From: a bacterium
Lineage (GTDB): Bacteria; Patescibacteriota; Saccharimonadia; Saccharimonadales; Saccharimonadaceae
DNA: 64,000 nt
Direction: 5' to 3'
Assembly: GCA_030429975.1 (NCBI GenBank)
Contig: JAUIGB010000002.1
Span: 36,493 to 100,492, forward strand
Position numbers and translations under genes: made by a program. A model generated the notes under the pieces. It was not told the DNA's origin. It saw nothing but the letters and a program-made list of their open reading frames with translations, and did not search any database. This document shows positions 15,029-24,549 of the stretch, in pieces; position 1 is the stretch's first letter, and every line of letters begins with the position of its first letter.

Positions 15029-16519
15029 TTATTTCGCGAATTCTATTGCGCGAGTTTCCCGTATAACGTTCACCTTGATCGTTCCAGGGTATTGCATAGT
15101 AGATTCAATTTTGTTTGCGATGTCACGCGATAGTTTAATGGCGCTAAGGTCGTCTACGTTTTGAGGTTTTACGATTACGCGAACTTCACGCCCGGCACTA
15201 ATCGCGTATGCTTTGTCGATACCCTTAAAGCTAGTTGCGATATTCTCTAGATCCTTCATTCGTTCAACGAAGTTCTCGGCACTGATATTTCGAGCACCTG
15301 GACGCGCGGCGGATAAAGCGTCAACTACACGAACCACTAGGGCCTCTGGCGTAGTCGCCTCTACATCATCATGATGGGCCTCGATGGCATGGCAGATTTC
15401 TTCTTTCATGCCGTATTTGCGCGCTAGTTCCGCTCCAATATGGTGATGCTTGCCTTCAACCTTATGGGTTACTGCTTTTCCTACGTCATGGAGCAATGTA
15501 GCGATTTTGACAGTACGAACATCGGCACCAATTTCTTCTGCTATCATGCCCGACAGGTGAGCCATCTCCGTACAGTGAAGCAGGACGTTTTGTCCGTACG
15601 ATGTTCGGTACTTGAGTTCACCCAGAAGCTGTAGCATTTCTCGCGGTATGCCAGTAACGCCAACCTCGCGCGCGGCATCCTCTCCGGCTTGTTTGACTTC
15701 TTTTTGAATCTGCTTTTCGGCCTTTGCGACGACCTCTTCTATACGGCCCGGATGGATACGACCATCTTTCATTAGCATTTCTAACGTCAGGCGTGCAACC
15801 TGGCGACGGATTGGGTCAAAGCTAGACAAGACTATCATTCCAGGCGTGTCATCGACTAGAATATCAACACCCGTTGCTCGTTGGATGGATTGGATATTTC
15901 TACCCTCCTTTCCAATGATGCGGCCTTTCATCTCGTCATCTGTTAACTTGATCGCTGTCACGGTGCGCTCGGCGGTCACCTCGGAACTCATTCGCTCCAT
16001 GGCGGTCAGTATCACGACCTGCGCGCGCTCTTCCGCGTCGTCAATAGCGTCCTTTTGTAGTTTCGCGATCAGACCTTTTAGATCATTTTTTATATCGCGT
16101 TCAGTCATCTGCATTAGCTTGTCGGCCGCGTCAGACTTGCTTAGTTTCGCAATCTTTTCCAGTTTTTCTTGCTGTCTCTTTCGGATGTCGCGGATTTCGT
16201 CCTTCAGGCTATCTACCTCGTCTTCTGCCTTACGAAGTTTATCTGCGCGCTTTTCCAAATCATCGAGTTTTCTGTCTATTGTTGCTTCGCGGTCGACCAG
16301 TCGTGACTCTGACTTCTTTAACTCTTTGCGACGCTCGTTCTCTAGCTGCAATGCCTCGTCTTTAGCCTTGAGGACTATCTGACTGGCCTTTTCGTTAGCC
16401 TTTGCCAGCGCTTCGTCCGCCTTATTCTTGCTGTTCTCTACCTTGTTCTTGTTGTATGCAGCCGTTCCACTGGCACCCAAAACAACGCCAATAACAGCGG
16501 CAATTATACCTTCTACCAT
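15029..16519 (-). CDS. rny: Ribonuclease Y
   Basis: A membrane-bound endoribonuclease that starts mRNA decay. The 496 residues show an N-terminal membrane helix (1-20), a long coiled coil (about 25-150), a KH RNA-binding domain (MKGRIIGKEGRNIQSIQ) and an HD domain with the metal-binding LLHDVGKAV and EAHHDD. Length and order match RNase Y fully. It has a long 5' leader with a hairpin. Confidence 0.97.
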   Translation of the reverse strand: MVEGIIAAVIGVVLGASGTAAYNKNKVENSKNKADEALAKANEKASQIVLKAKDEALQLENERRKELKKSESRLVDREATIDRKLDDLEKRADKLRKAEDEVDSLKDEIRDIRKRQQEKLEKIAKLSKSDAADKLMQMTERDIKNDLKGLIAKLQKDAIDDAEERAQVVILTAMERMSSEVTAERTVTAIKLTDDEMKGRIIGKEGRNIQSIQRATGVDILVDDTPGMIVLSSFDPIRRQVARLTLEMLMKDGRIHPGRIEEVVAKAEKQIQKEVKQAGEDAAREVGVTGIPREMLQLLGELKYRTSYGQNVLLHCTEMAHLSGMIAEEIGADVRTVKIATLLHDVGKAVTHKVEGKHHHIGAELARKYGMKEEICHAIEAHHDDVEATTPEALVVRVVDALSAARPGARNISAENFVERMKDLENIATSFKGIDKAYAISAGREVRVIVKPQNVDDLSAIKLSRDIANKIESTMQYPGTIKVNVIRETRAIEFAK

Positions 16520-16538
16520 GTCTCTCTTTTCCTTCCTG

Positions 16539-16592
16539 CGTCCGCTCCCGCGGGTGATCCTGATTCAATGAGTCTGGTATTGCGGGTGGACG
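16539..16592 (-). promoter_or_regulatory. Stem-loop in the 5' leader of rny
   Basis: CGTCC/GGACG (16539-16543, 16588-16592) and CCCGC/GCGGG (16547-16551, 16582-16586) form a two-part stem. The likely promoter is TACAAT on the minus strand (16643-16648), giving a leader of about 115 bases. A role in rny control is inferred. Confidence 0.45.
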
Positions 16593-16673
16593 GCAATAAA
16601 ATTCAGTAAATATCCAGAGCTTGCATGTAACAAACTATACGTATTGTATCTCTTTTTTAGTCAACCTGGCAAG

Positions 16674-17060
16674 CTATTTTCGTGGTTTTGTAATGTTTGC
16701 TTCAGAAGCGTATTCTGGTAGAACCATCTGGTGATTCTCGCCATTAGTGATAAGCTTTACGGCAACGTCCCGCCAATTTTCTCCGGTTGTGCCAACTATG
16801 GGTACACGCAGTGAATCCGCAAGTGTATTTGCGACCGTCAAGCCAATACGGAGTCCAGTGAAACTTCCTGGGCCCTTGAATACCCCGATAGCTGAAATAT
16901 CTTGCCATGTTTTGCCCAGAGAATCCAGTTGCTTCCGAAGGTGACTGTGCACATCTTTTGCCAGCATCCTGTCAGCTTGCCATTCTGATGGGGTTGCTTT
17001 ATCTCCATCCAATAATTCCACCTTGCATACGGGAGTTGACGTGTCTAAAAGTATTATCAT
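16674..17060 (-). CDS. tsaB: tRNA t6A modification protein TsaB (short form)
   Basis: A partner of TsaD in making N6-threonylcarbamoyladenosine on ANN-decoding tRNAs. The N-terminal ASKHA half is clear: ILLDTSTPVCKVEL at the start and GPGSFTGLRIGLTVAN at about 65-80. It has only 128 residues, against about 220-230 in E. coli, so the second half of the fold is missing. The frame ends in a normal stop with no downstream continuation seen. It overlaps tsaE by 4 bases, supporting the assignment. Confidence 0.88.
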   Translation of the reverse strand: MIILLDTSTPVCKVELLDGDKATPSEWQADRMLAKDVHSHLRKQLDSLGKTWQDISAIGVFKGPGSFTGLRIGLTVANTLADSLRVPIVGTTGENWRDVAVKLITNGENHQMVLPEYASEANITKPRK

Positions 17061-17509
17061 TTGATAGCCTCGATAATTTTGCTACTAGATCCTCCACCGG
17101 ATTTTAACTCAATGCTTCTAGACGTCTCACTAATAGTCATGATACTTATCGATAGTCTATCGTCCGGCAATAAACTCTTGATCGTGTCAGACCACTCGAC
17201 GACCACTATCGATGTATCGTCGTTCAATGCCTCGTGTAAGTCGCCCGCCATTATTCCCGGATCTTTTATACGATAGAAGTCGTAGTGAAAAAGCCTCAAA
17301 TTGTCACGAGCATCGTATACTTTGCTAATCGTAAAGCTTGGGCTCTGTATAGTTTCATCAATATCGAGACCTCTTGCCAGTCCCCGTACAAATGTTGTTT
17401 TGCCAGCTCCAACATCCCCTATTAATTCGATTACTTCTCCACCCGAAAGCGACTTGCCAATAGACTCGCCAAGCGTTTGCATTTCAGTTTCGTTGGTAAC
17501 CTCTGTCAT
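17057..17509 (-). CDS. tsaE: tRNA t6A modification ATPase TsaE
   Basis: A small P-loop ATPase of the t6A complex. GDVGAGKTTFVRGLARGL (Walker A) and the HYDFYRI and VVEWSD motifs are typical. About 150 residues from the chosen ATG (17509). TATAAT on the minus strand (17517-17522) lies 7 bases before that ATG and inside the longer frame, so the inner start is preferred. It is the first gene of a tsaE-tsaB pair. Confidence 0.95.
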   Translation of the reverse strand: MTEVTNETEMQTLGESIGKSLSGGEVIELIGDVGAGKTTFVRGLARGLDIDETIQSPSFTISKVYDARDNLRLFHYDFYRIKDPGIMAGDLHEALNDDTSIVVVEWSDTIKSLLPDDRLSISIMTISETSRSIELKSGGGSSSKIIEAIK

Positions 17510-17588
17510 CGTGACCATTATACCCCAGTTTTTATTACCAAAAAGCACTAGCCTTTTGTCGTAATCTCCTTTAGAATAGATTCATAGT

Positions 17589-19379
17589 ATGCATATATCG
17601 GATGGGACACTGGAAAAGCTCCTAGAACAGAGTAAGCGCTTTTCCAAACAGGATATAGCGACCCTCAAGCAAGAGAGCGCGAAGATAAAAAAGCCTCTAA
17701 AGCAGGTTGCTTTTGATAGCAAGCTGATAGACGAGGCCACATTGACGAAATTATTCGCGGAATACGCGGGCATACCCTACGTCACGATAAATCCTTCAGA
17801 AGTTCCCGGAGAGGTTTTGGAACGCATACCAGAAAGAATTGCCAGACAATACCGAGCCGTGCTATTCAGGATAGACAAGGACGGAGTCCAGCATTTGGCC
17901 ATGGAGGACCCTGACGATGTCCAGGCTATAGACTTTATTCAAAAACAAGTTGGCGAAAATGTGCGGACCTATATAGCTTCGCATGACAATATTGAAAAAG
18001 TCCTAGACAACTACCGAAGCGACGTAAACAAAGAGATATCCGAGGTTATCCAAGTACAGGACGAGGAAGAGAAAGCCAACGAAGAAGTCAAGAAAATATC
18101 GGATGAAGACGTTGGCGAAGACTCACCTATCGCACAGACTATCAACCTCTTACTCGAATACGCCATTCGATCCGGAGCCAGTGACATACATATAGAGCCC
18201 CGCGAAGAGTACGTGCAGGTACGCTATCGTATTGATGGAGTGTTAAAGGAAGTCAACAGATTACCGCGCAACGTGCACGCGGCGCTAATCAGTCGCGTTA
18301 AAATCCTATCCAATTTAAAGATCGATGAGCGTCGCGTACCCCAGGACGGCCGTTTCAAAGTACAGGTATCTGGTAATCAGTACTCTCTCCGTGTCAGCAC
18401 ACTTCCTGTCGCAGATGGCGAAAAGGTCGTTATCCGTATCCTGGACGAATCAAATCAGGCGGTAGCCCTATCCGATCTTGGCTTTTGGGGTCATTCAATG
18501 GAAACCATCTCCGATGCCATATCCGAGCCACACGGAATTGTCCTAATTACAGGTCCCACCGGTAGCGGTAAATCGACCACCCTCTTTAGCGCGCTGACGG
18601 AATTAAACAAACCAAATGTCAACATCAGTACTATAGAAGATCCCGTCGAGTACAAGATACCAGGCGTAAATCAAACCCAGACAAACGAAGGTGCAGGCAT
18701 GACTTTTGCAACCGGACTCCGTGCATTGTTGCGTCAAGATCCAAATATAATCATGGTCGGAGAGATCCGCGACAAAGAAACGGCCAGCCTAGCTATACAG
18801 GCCGCCCTAACCGGACACTTGGTCTTTAGTACTCTTCACACAAACAACTCTGCCACCAGCCTACCCCGTCTACTTGATATGGACGTAGAGCCATTTCTGA
18901 TTGCAAGCGTCATACGCGCAGTAGTGGGACAGCGACTTGTTCGACGCCTGAACCCGGAAACAAAAGTTGCGTATAATCCGAACGAGCAGGAAAAACAAGC
19001 CTTGCTTCAATTGTTCAACCTACATGACACGCAAACTTTTCGCTATATACACGAGCTTGAAAAACAAGCTGCAGCCGCTGGCGTAGGTGGTGATGCGCCG
19101 CTGAGTACCGACGAGAACGGCATCAACACTCTATACAAGCCAGGAGAGTATGAGGACGAGAACGGCAAACACGATGGATATAAGGGTCGAGTAGGAATCT
19201 ATGAGGTCTTGGGAAACACTATTCCTATGCAAAAACTGATTACGTCCAACGCAACAAGTGACGAGCTGCAGAAGCAGGCGATTTCCGAGGGTATGTTAAC
19301 AATGCAACTTGATGGACTCATAAAAGCCTTGCGCGGAGTTACAACTGTGGAAGAAGTATTACGAGTCACTAGGGAATAG
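17589..19379 (+). CDS. pilB: Type IV pilus assembly ATPase PilB
   Basis: A hexameric cytoplasmic motor that drives pilus extension. The 596-residue protein has an N-terminal MshEN-type domain (about 1-145), then the GspE core with Walker A GPTGSGKSTTLFSAL, the Asp box, Walker B (IIMVGEIRDKETA) and the His box (GHLVFSTLHTN). The zinc-binding tetracysteine of many PilB proteins is missing. It starts the pilus operon; pilC follows after 2 bases. Confidence 0.95.
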   Translation: MHISDGTLEKLLEQSKRFSKQDIATLKQESAKIKKPLKQVAFDSKLIDEATLTKLFAEYAGIPYVTINPSEVPGEVLERIPERIARQYRAVLFRIDKDGVQHLAMEDPDDVQAIDFIQKQVGENVRTYIASHDNIEKVLDNYRSDVNKEISEVIQVQDEEEKANEEVKKISDEDVGEDSPIAQTINLLLEYAIRSGASDIHIEPREEYVQVRYRIDGVLKEVNRLPRNVHAALISRVKILSNLKIDERRVPQDGRFKVQVSGNQYSLRVSTLPVADGEKVVIRILDESNQAVALSDLGFWGHSMETISDAISEPHGIVLITGPTGSGKSTTLFSALTELNKPNVNISTIEDPVEYKIPGVNQTQTNEGAGMTFATGLRALLRQDPNIIMVGEIRDKETASLAIQAALTGHLVFSTLHTNNSATSLPRLLDMDVEPFLIASVIRAVVGQRLVRRLNPETKVAYNPNEQEKQALLQLFNLHDTQTFRYIHELEKQAAAAGVGGDAPLSTDENGINTLYKPGEYEDENGKHDGYKGRVGIYEVLGNTIPMQKLITSNATSDELQKQAISEGMLTMQLDGLIKALRGVTTVEEVLRVTRE

Positions 19380-19381
19380 TT

Positions 19382-20605
19382 ATGCCGAATTTTGACTACA
19401 CCGCTATCTCTGACACTACCAAAAAGACTACGAAAGGTACTATTGGCGCGGGTAGCGAGGCTGAGGTAATAGAGCTTCTGAAAAAACAGAAGCTTCGACC
19501 CGTTAGCGTATCGGCACAGAAAAGCGCGCTTGGTGCGTCATCACTTTTTAAATCAAAAAAAGTAAAATCAGACGATTTAGTAGTCTTTACACGACAGCTT
19601 GCGGCAATGATTGGTGCCGGTGTTCCCCTGCTACGGTCCCTCAACTCCCTCCAGCAACACGCCGAAAGCGCAGCACTAAAAGACCAGTTAGTCAAAGTCA
19701 TAGAGGATGTACAAAGTGGAACGTCATTTGGAGACGCCCTCGCTAAGCACCCCAGTACCTTCAACGACGTATATGTGAACATGGTACGAGCCGGCGAAAC
19801 GGCAGGTATTTTAGATGAAATTTTGAACCGTCTGGCAGTGCAACAAGAGAAAAGTTCCGCCATGAAAAAACGCATCAAAAGTGCCATGACCTACCCCGTC
19901 GTCCTGTTGGTCATAACTGTAATCGCATTCTTTGGATTAATGCTATTCGTTATTCCCCAGATTGGAGACATACTAAAAGATCTAGGTGGCGAAGACACCG
20001 AGCTACCTATAATTACTCAGATCATGCTCGCAATTAGTTCCGGTATGATATCTTGGTGGTTTATTGTTTTACCCGCTTTCGCGGGACTCGTGTTTGCCGT
20101 CTTGCGCTATATCAAAACCCCATCAGGGCGTTTTGCTTTTCACAAACTCATCCTGAAGGTACCAGCCGTAAATCCAATTATCAGAAAGGTGGTGGTGGCT
20201 AGGTTTGCACGAACTTTCTCGGCACTCACCGGAGCTGGCGTATCAATAATTGAGTCCATGACCGTTACCGCGCACGCACTAGGAAACGTTGTGTATGAGC
20301 AAGCGATGCTAGATGCAATCGACCGTGTCAAAAATGGAGAACAATTATCATCCATACTAGATGAAAATGAATTATACCCAGCTATCGTATCCCAGATGCT
20401 GGCGGTCGGAGAAGAAACAGGTCAAACAGAGACTGTCTTAGTCAAGGTAGCCGACTTTTACGAGGACGAGGTAGATGCCTCTATAAACAGTGTCAGCTCT
20501 ATCATAGAACCCGTCATGATTGTATTAATGGGTGGAATGGTTGGCCTAATCGCCGCCAGTGTGATGGGTCCAATCGCCAGCCTTGCTTCAAGCATTCAAA
20601 AGTAG
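19382..20605 (+). CDS. pilC: Type IV pilus inner membrane platform protein PilC
   Basis: An integral membrane platform that couples PilB to pilin insertion. It has 407 residues with two T2SSF domains (about 66-190 and 270-395) and membrane segments near 170-195, 215-240 and 375-400. The motifs FTRQLAAMIGAGVPLLRSL and FARTFSALTGAGVSIIES mark the two repeats. Confidence 0.95.
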   Translation: MPNFDYTAISDTTKKTTKGTIGAGSEAEVIELLKKQKLRPVSVSAQKSALGASSLFKSKKVKSDDLVVFTRQLAAMIGAGVPLLRSLNSLQQHAESAALKDQLVKVIEDVQSGTSFGDALAKHPSTFNDVYVNMVRAGETAGILDEILNRLAVQQEKSSAMKKRIKSAMTYPVVLLVITVIAFFGLMLFVIPQIGDILKDLGGEDTELPIITQIMLAISSGMISWWFIVLPAFAGLVFAVLRYIKTPSGRFAFHKLILKVPAVNPIIRKVVVARFARTFSALTGAGVSIIESMTVTAHALGNVVYEQAMLDAIDRVKNGEQLSSILDENELYPAIVSQMLAVGEETGQTETVLVKVADFYEDEVDASINSVSSIIEPVMIVLMGGMVGLIAASVMGPIASLASSIQK

Positions 20606-20672
20606 AGGTTAATACCTAGTAGCATAAGCTTTTTCATGTTACAATAACACCGAGCAACATCTTGTGGGCATC

Positions 20673-21725
20673 ATGAAAAATTTACTATACAAAGACAAGC
20701 CATTAGTGGGACTCGATATCGGTAGTACGGATATGAAAATCATGTCCATTGATCAGGACAAGCAGTACGTTACTGGATATGGAGTAATTGATTTGGATCC
20801 CTTGCAAATTCGTAAGGCTTTTGACGAAGACAACGAATACTTGCTAAAAAACCTAAAAGTTCTGTTAGAAAGAAAACTGGTTGGTCATTTAGTAAGTAAT
20901 AGAGTCGTTCTAGGCATACCGACTTCGCGTACTTATTCTCGTACTTTTACCGTTCCCGTTGATTCCGAGAGCTCTCTAAAAGATGCTGTCGCTATCGAGG
21001 TCGGGCAATACATCCCGCTTCCTCTGTCTTTGCTGTACGTCGATTACGAGATTATCGAGCGCAACAAGGAAATGTTAACCGTAGTTATGAGTGCTGTCCC
21101 TAAAAAGTTAGTAGACAATACCCTCGAGGCATGTGAAGCACTGGGGTTATCCGTAGCCATGATAGAGCCGGCGATAAACGCAGTTGCCAGGGTGTTAAAG
21201 GATGCCGAGCAAGGCTTCTTGCCTACTGTAATCGTAGACGTGGGAGCCGCTAACACCGATATTGCGGTATTAGATGGATCGGTGCGAATCACAGGCGGAA
21301 TTGCCGCTGGTGGCAATACATTCACTCTTGATATAGCGAAGAAACTCGGGGTGACGCTAGAGAATGCGCATCAGCTAAAGGTTCTCAACGGACTAGCATC
21401 AGGACCCAAGCAAGCAAAGATTTCGGCAGCGCTTAGACCATCGCTGCGAAACATAATTACAGAGACACGAAAGGTCATTAGGTACTATAACGAACGACTC
21501 GCGAATGACCGCAGGCTCGAACAAGTCCTAGTGGTAGGTAGCGGGAGTAACGTCCCGGGTATTGGGGACTTCTTCACGAACGAGCTAGTGATGCCGGCCA
21601 GAACAGCAAATCCATGGCAAGAATTGAACTTTGGCGAACTTCCACAGCCGGCCAAACAATTTAGGTCCCGGTACATAAGTGTCGCTGGACTAGCCAGTGT
21701 TCCCAAAGGAGCTATGTGGCAATGA
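20673..21725 (+). CDS. pilM: Type IV pilus assembly protein PilM
   Basis: An actin-like ATPase that binds PilN on the cytoplasmic side. About 350 residues, with the ATP-binding VGLDIGSTDMK at the start and IVDVGAANTDIAVLDGS in the middle. The ATG at 20673 was preferred over the GTG at 20664, since MKNLLYKDKPL is a common pilM start. Its TGA stop overlaps pilN as ATGA. Confidence 0.93.
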   Translation: MKNLLYKDKPLVGLDIGSTDMKIMSIDQDKQYVTGYGVIDLDPLQIRKAFDEDNEYLLKNLKVLLERKLVGHLVSNRVVLGIPTSRTYSRTFTVPVDSESSLKDAVAIEVGQYIPLPLSLLYVDYEIIERNKEMLTVVMSAVPKKLVDNTLEACEALGLSVAMIEPAINAVARVLKDAEQGFLPTVIVDVGAANTDIAVLDGSVRITGGIAAGGNTFTLDIAKKLGVTLENAHQLKVLNGLASGPKQAKISAALRPSLRNIITETRKVIRYYNERLANDRRLEQVLVVGSGSNVPGIGDFFTNELVMPARTANPWQELNFGELPQPAKQFRSRYISVAGLASVPKGAMWQ

Positions 21726-22339
21726 TTAACCTATTACCAGAAGACGTAAAAAGGGATATAGGCGCGGCTAGGATGAACGTTATTCTGCTACGGTATAACC
21801 TATTTACTTTGATGGCAGTTGGGATACTGGTAGGTATGTGCGTTATGTTCTATATATTTTTGAATCTTTCTCAATCATCTGCCGTTGCGTCCAGTGATGA
21901 GAACCGGGCAAAAGTAGCACAGTTGAATGAAGTCGTGACACAGGCAAATGCCTACAAGCAAGATCTTGCCACTGCAAAGCAGGTTTTTGATCAAAGTATT
22001 AACTTTTCTGAAGTCGTATTTGCAATAGCAAAACTTATACCAAAAGGCGTGGTAATTAGCGATATTAGTCTAGAAACTAGTCAATTTGATAGCCCCATAA
22101 CATTTTCCGCGTACGCCGCAGATTATGACGAAGCCACTCAATTAAAAGAAAGTTTTCAAGAATCAAGCCTGTTTACCGACGTATACCTACAAAATCTGTC
22201 AGATTCTAGAAATGCAAGCAGTGGAGGTAGTGGTGACAGCGGAGCTGATAGTGGCGGTAGCGAAGGTGGCAGTTCATCCAAATACCCAATAAGTTTCTCA
22301 ATAAACGCGGTCATTAAAAAGGCGGTTGGTTTATGGTAG
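21722..22339 (+). CDS. pilN: Type IV pilus assembly protein PilN
   Basis: A bitopic membrane protein linking PilM to PilO. The N-terminus MINLLPEDVK is the conserved PilM-binding motif. One membrane helix lies near residues 25-50. A periplasmic-type coiled coil and ferredoxin-like domain follow. A Gly/Ser/Asp-rich stretch near 165-190 (SSGGSGDSGADSGGSEGGSS) is unusual. About 206 residues. It overlaps pilO. Confidence 0.92.
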   Translation: MINLLPEDVKRDIGAARMNVILLRYNLFTLMAVGILVGMCVMFYIFLNLSQSSAVASSDENRAKVAQLNEVVTQANAYKQDLATAKQVFDQSINFSEVVFAIAKLIPKGVVISDISLETSQFDSPITFSAYAADYDEATQLKESFQESSLFTDVYLQNLSDSRNASSGGSGDSGADSGGSEGGSSSKYPISFSINAVIKKAVGLW

Positions 22340-23028
22340 ATAAAAAAGCGGGCGGACTTAACGCCACCAAACTTAGGATGATTCTTTTCGTGTCCATGGC
22401 CTTGATACTAATAGCCGGTGGAGTGGCATTCTGGTTTATGCGCGTTATGTTAGTGGATTTTGCAAATGAAGTCAGAAACACGACTTTAGAATCCGCCACT
22501 ACAAGCAACGACATAGTGAAACTAGAAGGTCTCAAAAAAGTACTTGATAACGAAAAAGATGATGTCGAGAGAGCCGGGGATATTCTTGCCGATACAGAAT
22601 CCTACATTTACCAAGAGAGAATCATCGACGATTTGAACAAGTATTCTAAGCTTGCGGGAGTAAAGATTGTCTCTATCACCTTTAATTCCACTGGATCTGA
22701 CGCAGGCGGTAGCTCGACGGCCCCGGTAGCAGAAACCCCGCCAACCGAGGGCGAACCCGCAGGAGGTGAAATGACCGGTGGTGAGGCAGGATTCGAAGGA
22801 GAATCAATCGACGCACCGGTCGCTGCTACACCACTCAGTACGGTTAGCATCACAGTTAATTTAACTACCCCGGCCAAATACGAGAATGTCATGCAATTTT
22901 TGAGATACATAGAGTACAATACGCCCAAAATGCAGGTAAGGGGCGTTTCTTTGACGAATTCATCATCAGGCACCGATAAACTACAGTTATTAGTTCCATC
23001 ATTCGACATAGAGGTATATACAAAATGA
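22333..23028 (+). CDS. pilO: Type IV pilus assembly protein PilO-like
   Basis: A 231-residue bitopic protein: short cytoplasmic start, membrane helix at about 15-40, coiled coil (about 45-85), then a small fold interrupted by an acidic Gly/Pro/Glu-rich insert at about 125-165. Position after pilN and this layout identify it as PilO. The TGA stop overlaps the next gene as ATGA. Confidence 0.88.
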   Translation: MVDKKAGGLNATKLRMILFVSMALILIAGGVAFWFMRVMLVDFANEVRNTTLESATTSNDIVKLEGLKKVLDNEKDDVERAGDILADTESYIYQERIIDDLNKYSKLAGVKIVSITFNSTGSDAGGSSTAPVAETPPTEGEPAGGEMTGGEAGFEGESIDAPVAATPLSTVSITVNLTTPAKYENVMQFLRYIEYNTPKMQVRGVSLTNSSSGTDKLQLLVPSFDIEVYTK

Positions 23029-23300
23029 AAGGCTCAATAAATACTAGTGTCATCACGAATTTTATATCAAAACACCACCCTTTCATATTCACCGTATCTA
23101 TTCTACTAATAATTGCTGGGTCTGTGTTCTCGCTCTATCAAATAGTCAACGACGTACTGAGCAAACCTATACTGCCCAGTAGCAGCGTGACCTCATTTGA
23201 TTCCGAAACAATAGAAAAAATACAGAAATTACACGACAGCGATATAGACACGGCAACGCTTATTATTCCATCGGGTAGATATAATCCATTTATTGAATAA
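23025..23300 (+). CDS. Small membrane protein closing the pilus operon
   Basis: Not recognised by family. 91 residues with one membrane helix (about 20-42) and a short outer tail ending SGRYNPFIE. It overlaps pilO by 4 bases, so it probably serves the same apparatus. Its position is that of PilP, but it is shorter and has no lipoprotein cysteine. Confidence 0.75.
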   Translation: MKGSINTSVITNFISKHHPFIFTVSILLIIAGSVFSLYQIVNDVLSKPILPSSSVTSFDSETIEKIQKLHDSDIDTATLIIPSGRYNPFIE

Positions 23301-23323
23301 GTTAAAGGGTTTATACTGTAGAT

Positions 23324-23908
23324 ATGCTTATTAGCGGAGCACAACTTCTTGGCACGCCAGTTATGAGTTTACAGACAGGCAAAGAGATAGCCGTCACAGA
23401 CGTAGCCATTATTAACCCCCACAACCTCACAGTGATTGCATACAGGCTGCGCGGTAAACACCTGGACTTTGATCCAGCCTATGTTCGAATTGCCGATGTT
23501 CGAGAAATAGGAAATATAGGTATGATCGTAGACAGTAGTGACGAATTAATCGGTGAGGAAGATATCGTAACCGACAAGCCAATCTATGAAATGTCATATG
23601 AACTTCAAGGTAAGCTCGTGATTGACGATCGCAAAAAAAAGATGGGCAAAGTTGATGATTATATACTTGATATAGACAGCTTTACAATTCAAAAAGTTGC
23701 AGTGCATAGACCCTTGCTTCACAGTTTCAAGGACGCAGTGCTCTTGGTGCATCGAGGCCAGATAGTCGAAGTAACCGACGATTGCGTCGTGATACAGTCG
23801 GGCTCGACCAAACATAAGTCCAAAGCCAAAGACAAAAAGAGCTATGTTAATCCTTTTCGCCAGTCCACGCCCCAGCCAGAAACTATCAAGATGGACGACA
23901 AGCACTAG
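23324..23908 (+). CDS. PRC-barrel domain protein
   Basis: A 194-residue cytoplasmic protein with two PRC-barrel-like units (about 5-75 and 85-150; GKLVIDDRKKKMGKVDDYIL in the second) and a basic, lysine-rich tail. PRC barrels occur in RimM and photosynthetic H subunits and bind RNA or protein. TATACT at 23312-23317 lies 6 bases before the ATG, so this gene seems to have its own leaderless transcript, separate from the pilus operon. Confidence 0.82.
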   Translation: MLISGAQLLGTPVMSLQTGKEIAVTDVAIINPHNLTVIAYRLRGKHLDFDPAYVRIADVREIGNIGMIVDSSDELIGEEDIVTDKPIYEMSYELQGKLVIDDRKKKMGKVDDYILDIDSFTIQKVAVHRPLLHSFKDAVLLVHRGQIVEVTDDCVVIQSGSTKHKSKAKDKKSYVNPFRQSTPQPETIKMDDKH

Positions 23909-24549
23909 TCTGAACTAATTGCACTTTTTATATCATCATACGAAAAACCTTGACGGGCTAGGTATTGAATCAGTTTTTGTTCGTCATACTTGTTGGCTTT
24001 TTTAGCGATAATTTTTTTTAGCTCACCAATATCATCACGCTCCGATTCGGCCAATGCGTTATCGATGAATTTCGCGTTGACCCCCTTGATCATTAATTCG
24101 TTACGTAGTTTTCGCATACTGGATCCCTTGCGCTGATTGCGATTTTCCACCCAGAACTTTGCGAATTTTTCGTCGTTAATGTAATCCTTTTCTAACAGCC
24201 GTTCATAAACTCTTTTGGTAATAGTCTCGCTAACACCTTCCCTGTCTATTATCTCGCCCGTCCTTTTGTTGCGCACTTTTTTCGTTAGTGTCTTTTTATA
24301 CAAATAGTCGCGCACTTCCTTAGAAGAGTGCGGGCGCATCAGGCAATATTCAAGAGTTCTAGCATAGAGTTTGCCAAATTGACTCTCATCTTCGAGTTTT
24401 CTCAACTCATCGTTGTCATACTCGTTGCCAATTTTGATTCCCAAATCTACAACCTGCGTAATATCTAGGCTGAATCTATATTTGCCGTCAACCATGACAT
24501 TGACACGGTTGGCGTCTCTTTGCTGGACCGTTATTGCTGTTATTCTCAT
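23905..24549 (-). CDS. recX: Regulatory protein RecX
   Basis: A modulator that binds RecA filaments and limits their activity. 214 residues made of helical repeats; EYCLMRPHSSKEVRDYL and LLEKDYINDEKFAKFWVENR are typical RecX motifs. It is the last gene of recA-mazG-hydrolase-recX. The ATG at 24549 overlaps the hydrolase stop by one base. Its stop shares the CTAG at 23905-23908 with the PRC-barrel gene. Confidence 0.94.
   Translation of the reverse strand: MRITAITVQQRDANRVNVMVDGKYRFSLDITQVVDLGIKIGNEYDNDELRKLEDESQFGKLYARTLEYCLMRPHSSKEVRDYLYKKTLTKKVRNKRTGEIIDREGVSETITKRVYERLLEKDYINDEKFAKFWVENRNQRKGSSMRKLRNELMIKGVNAKFIDNALAESERDDIGELKKIIAKKANKYDEQKLIQYLARQGFSYDDIKSAISSD

Noticed and set aside
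15846..16382. Plus-strand Ser/Arg-rich frame opposite rny
   Set aside because: A low-complexity shadow of the rny coiled-coil region.
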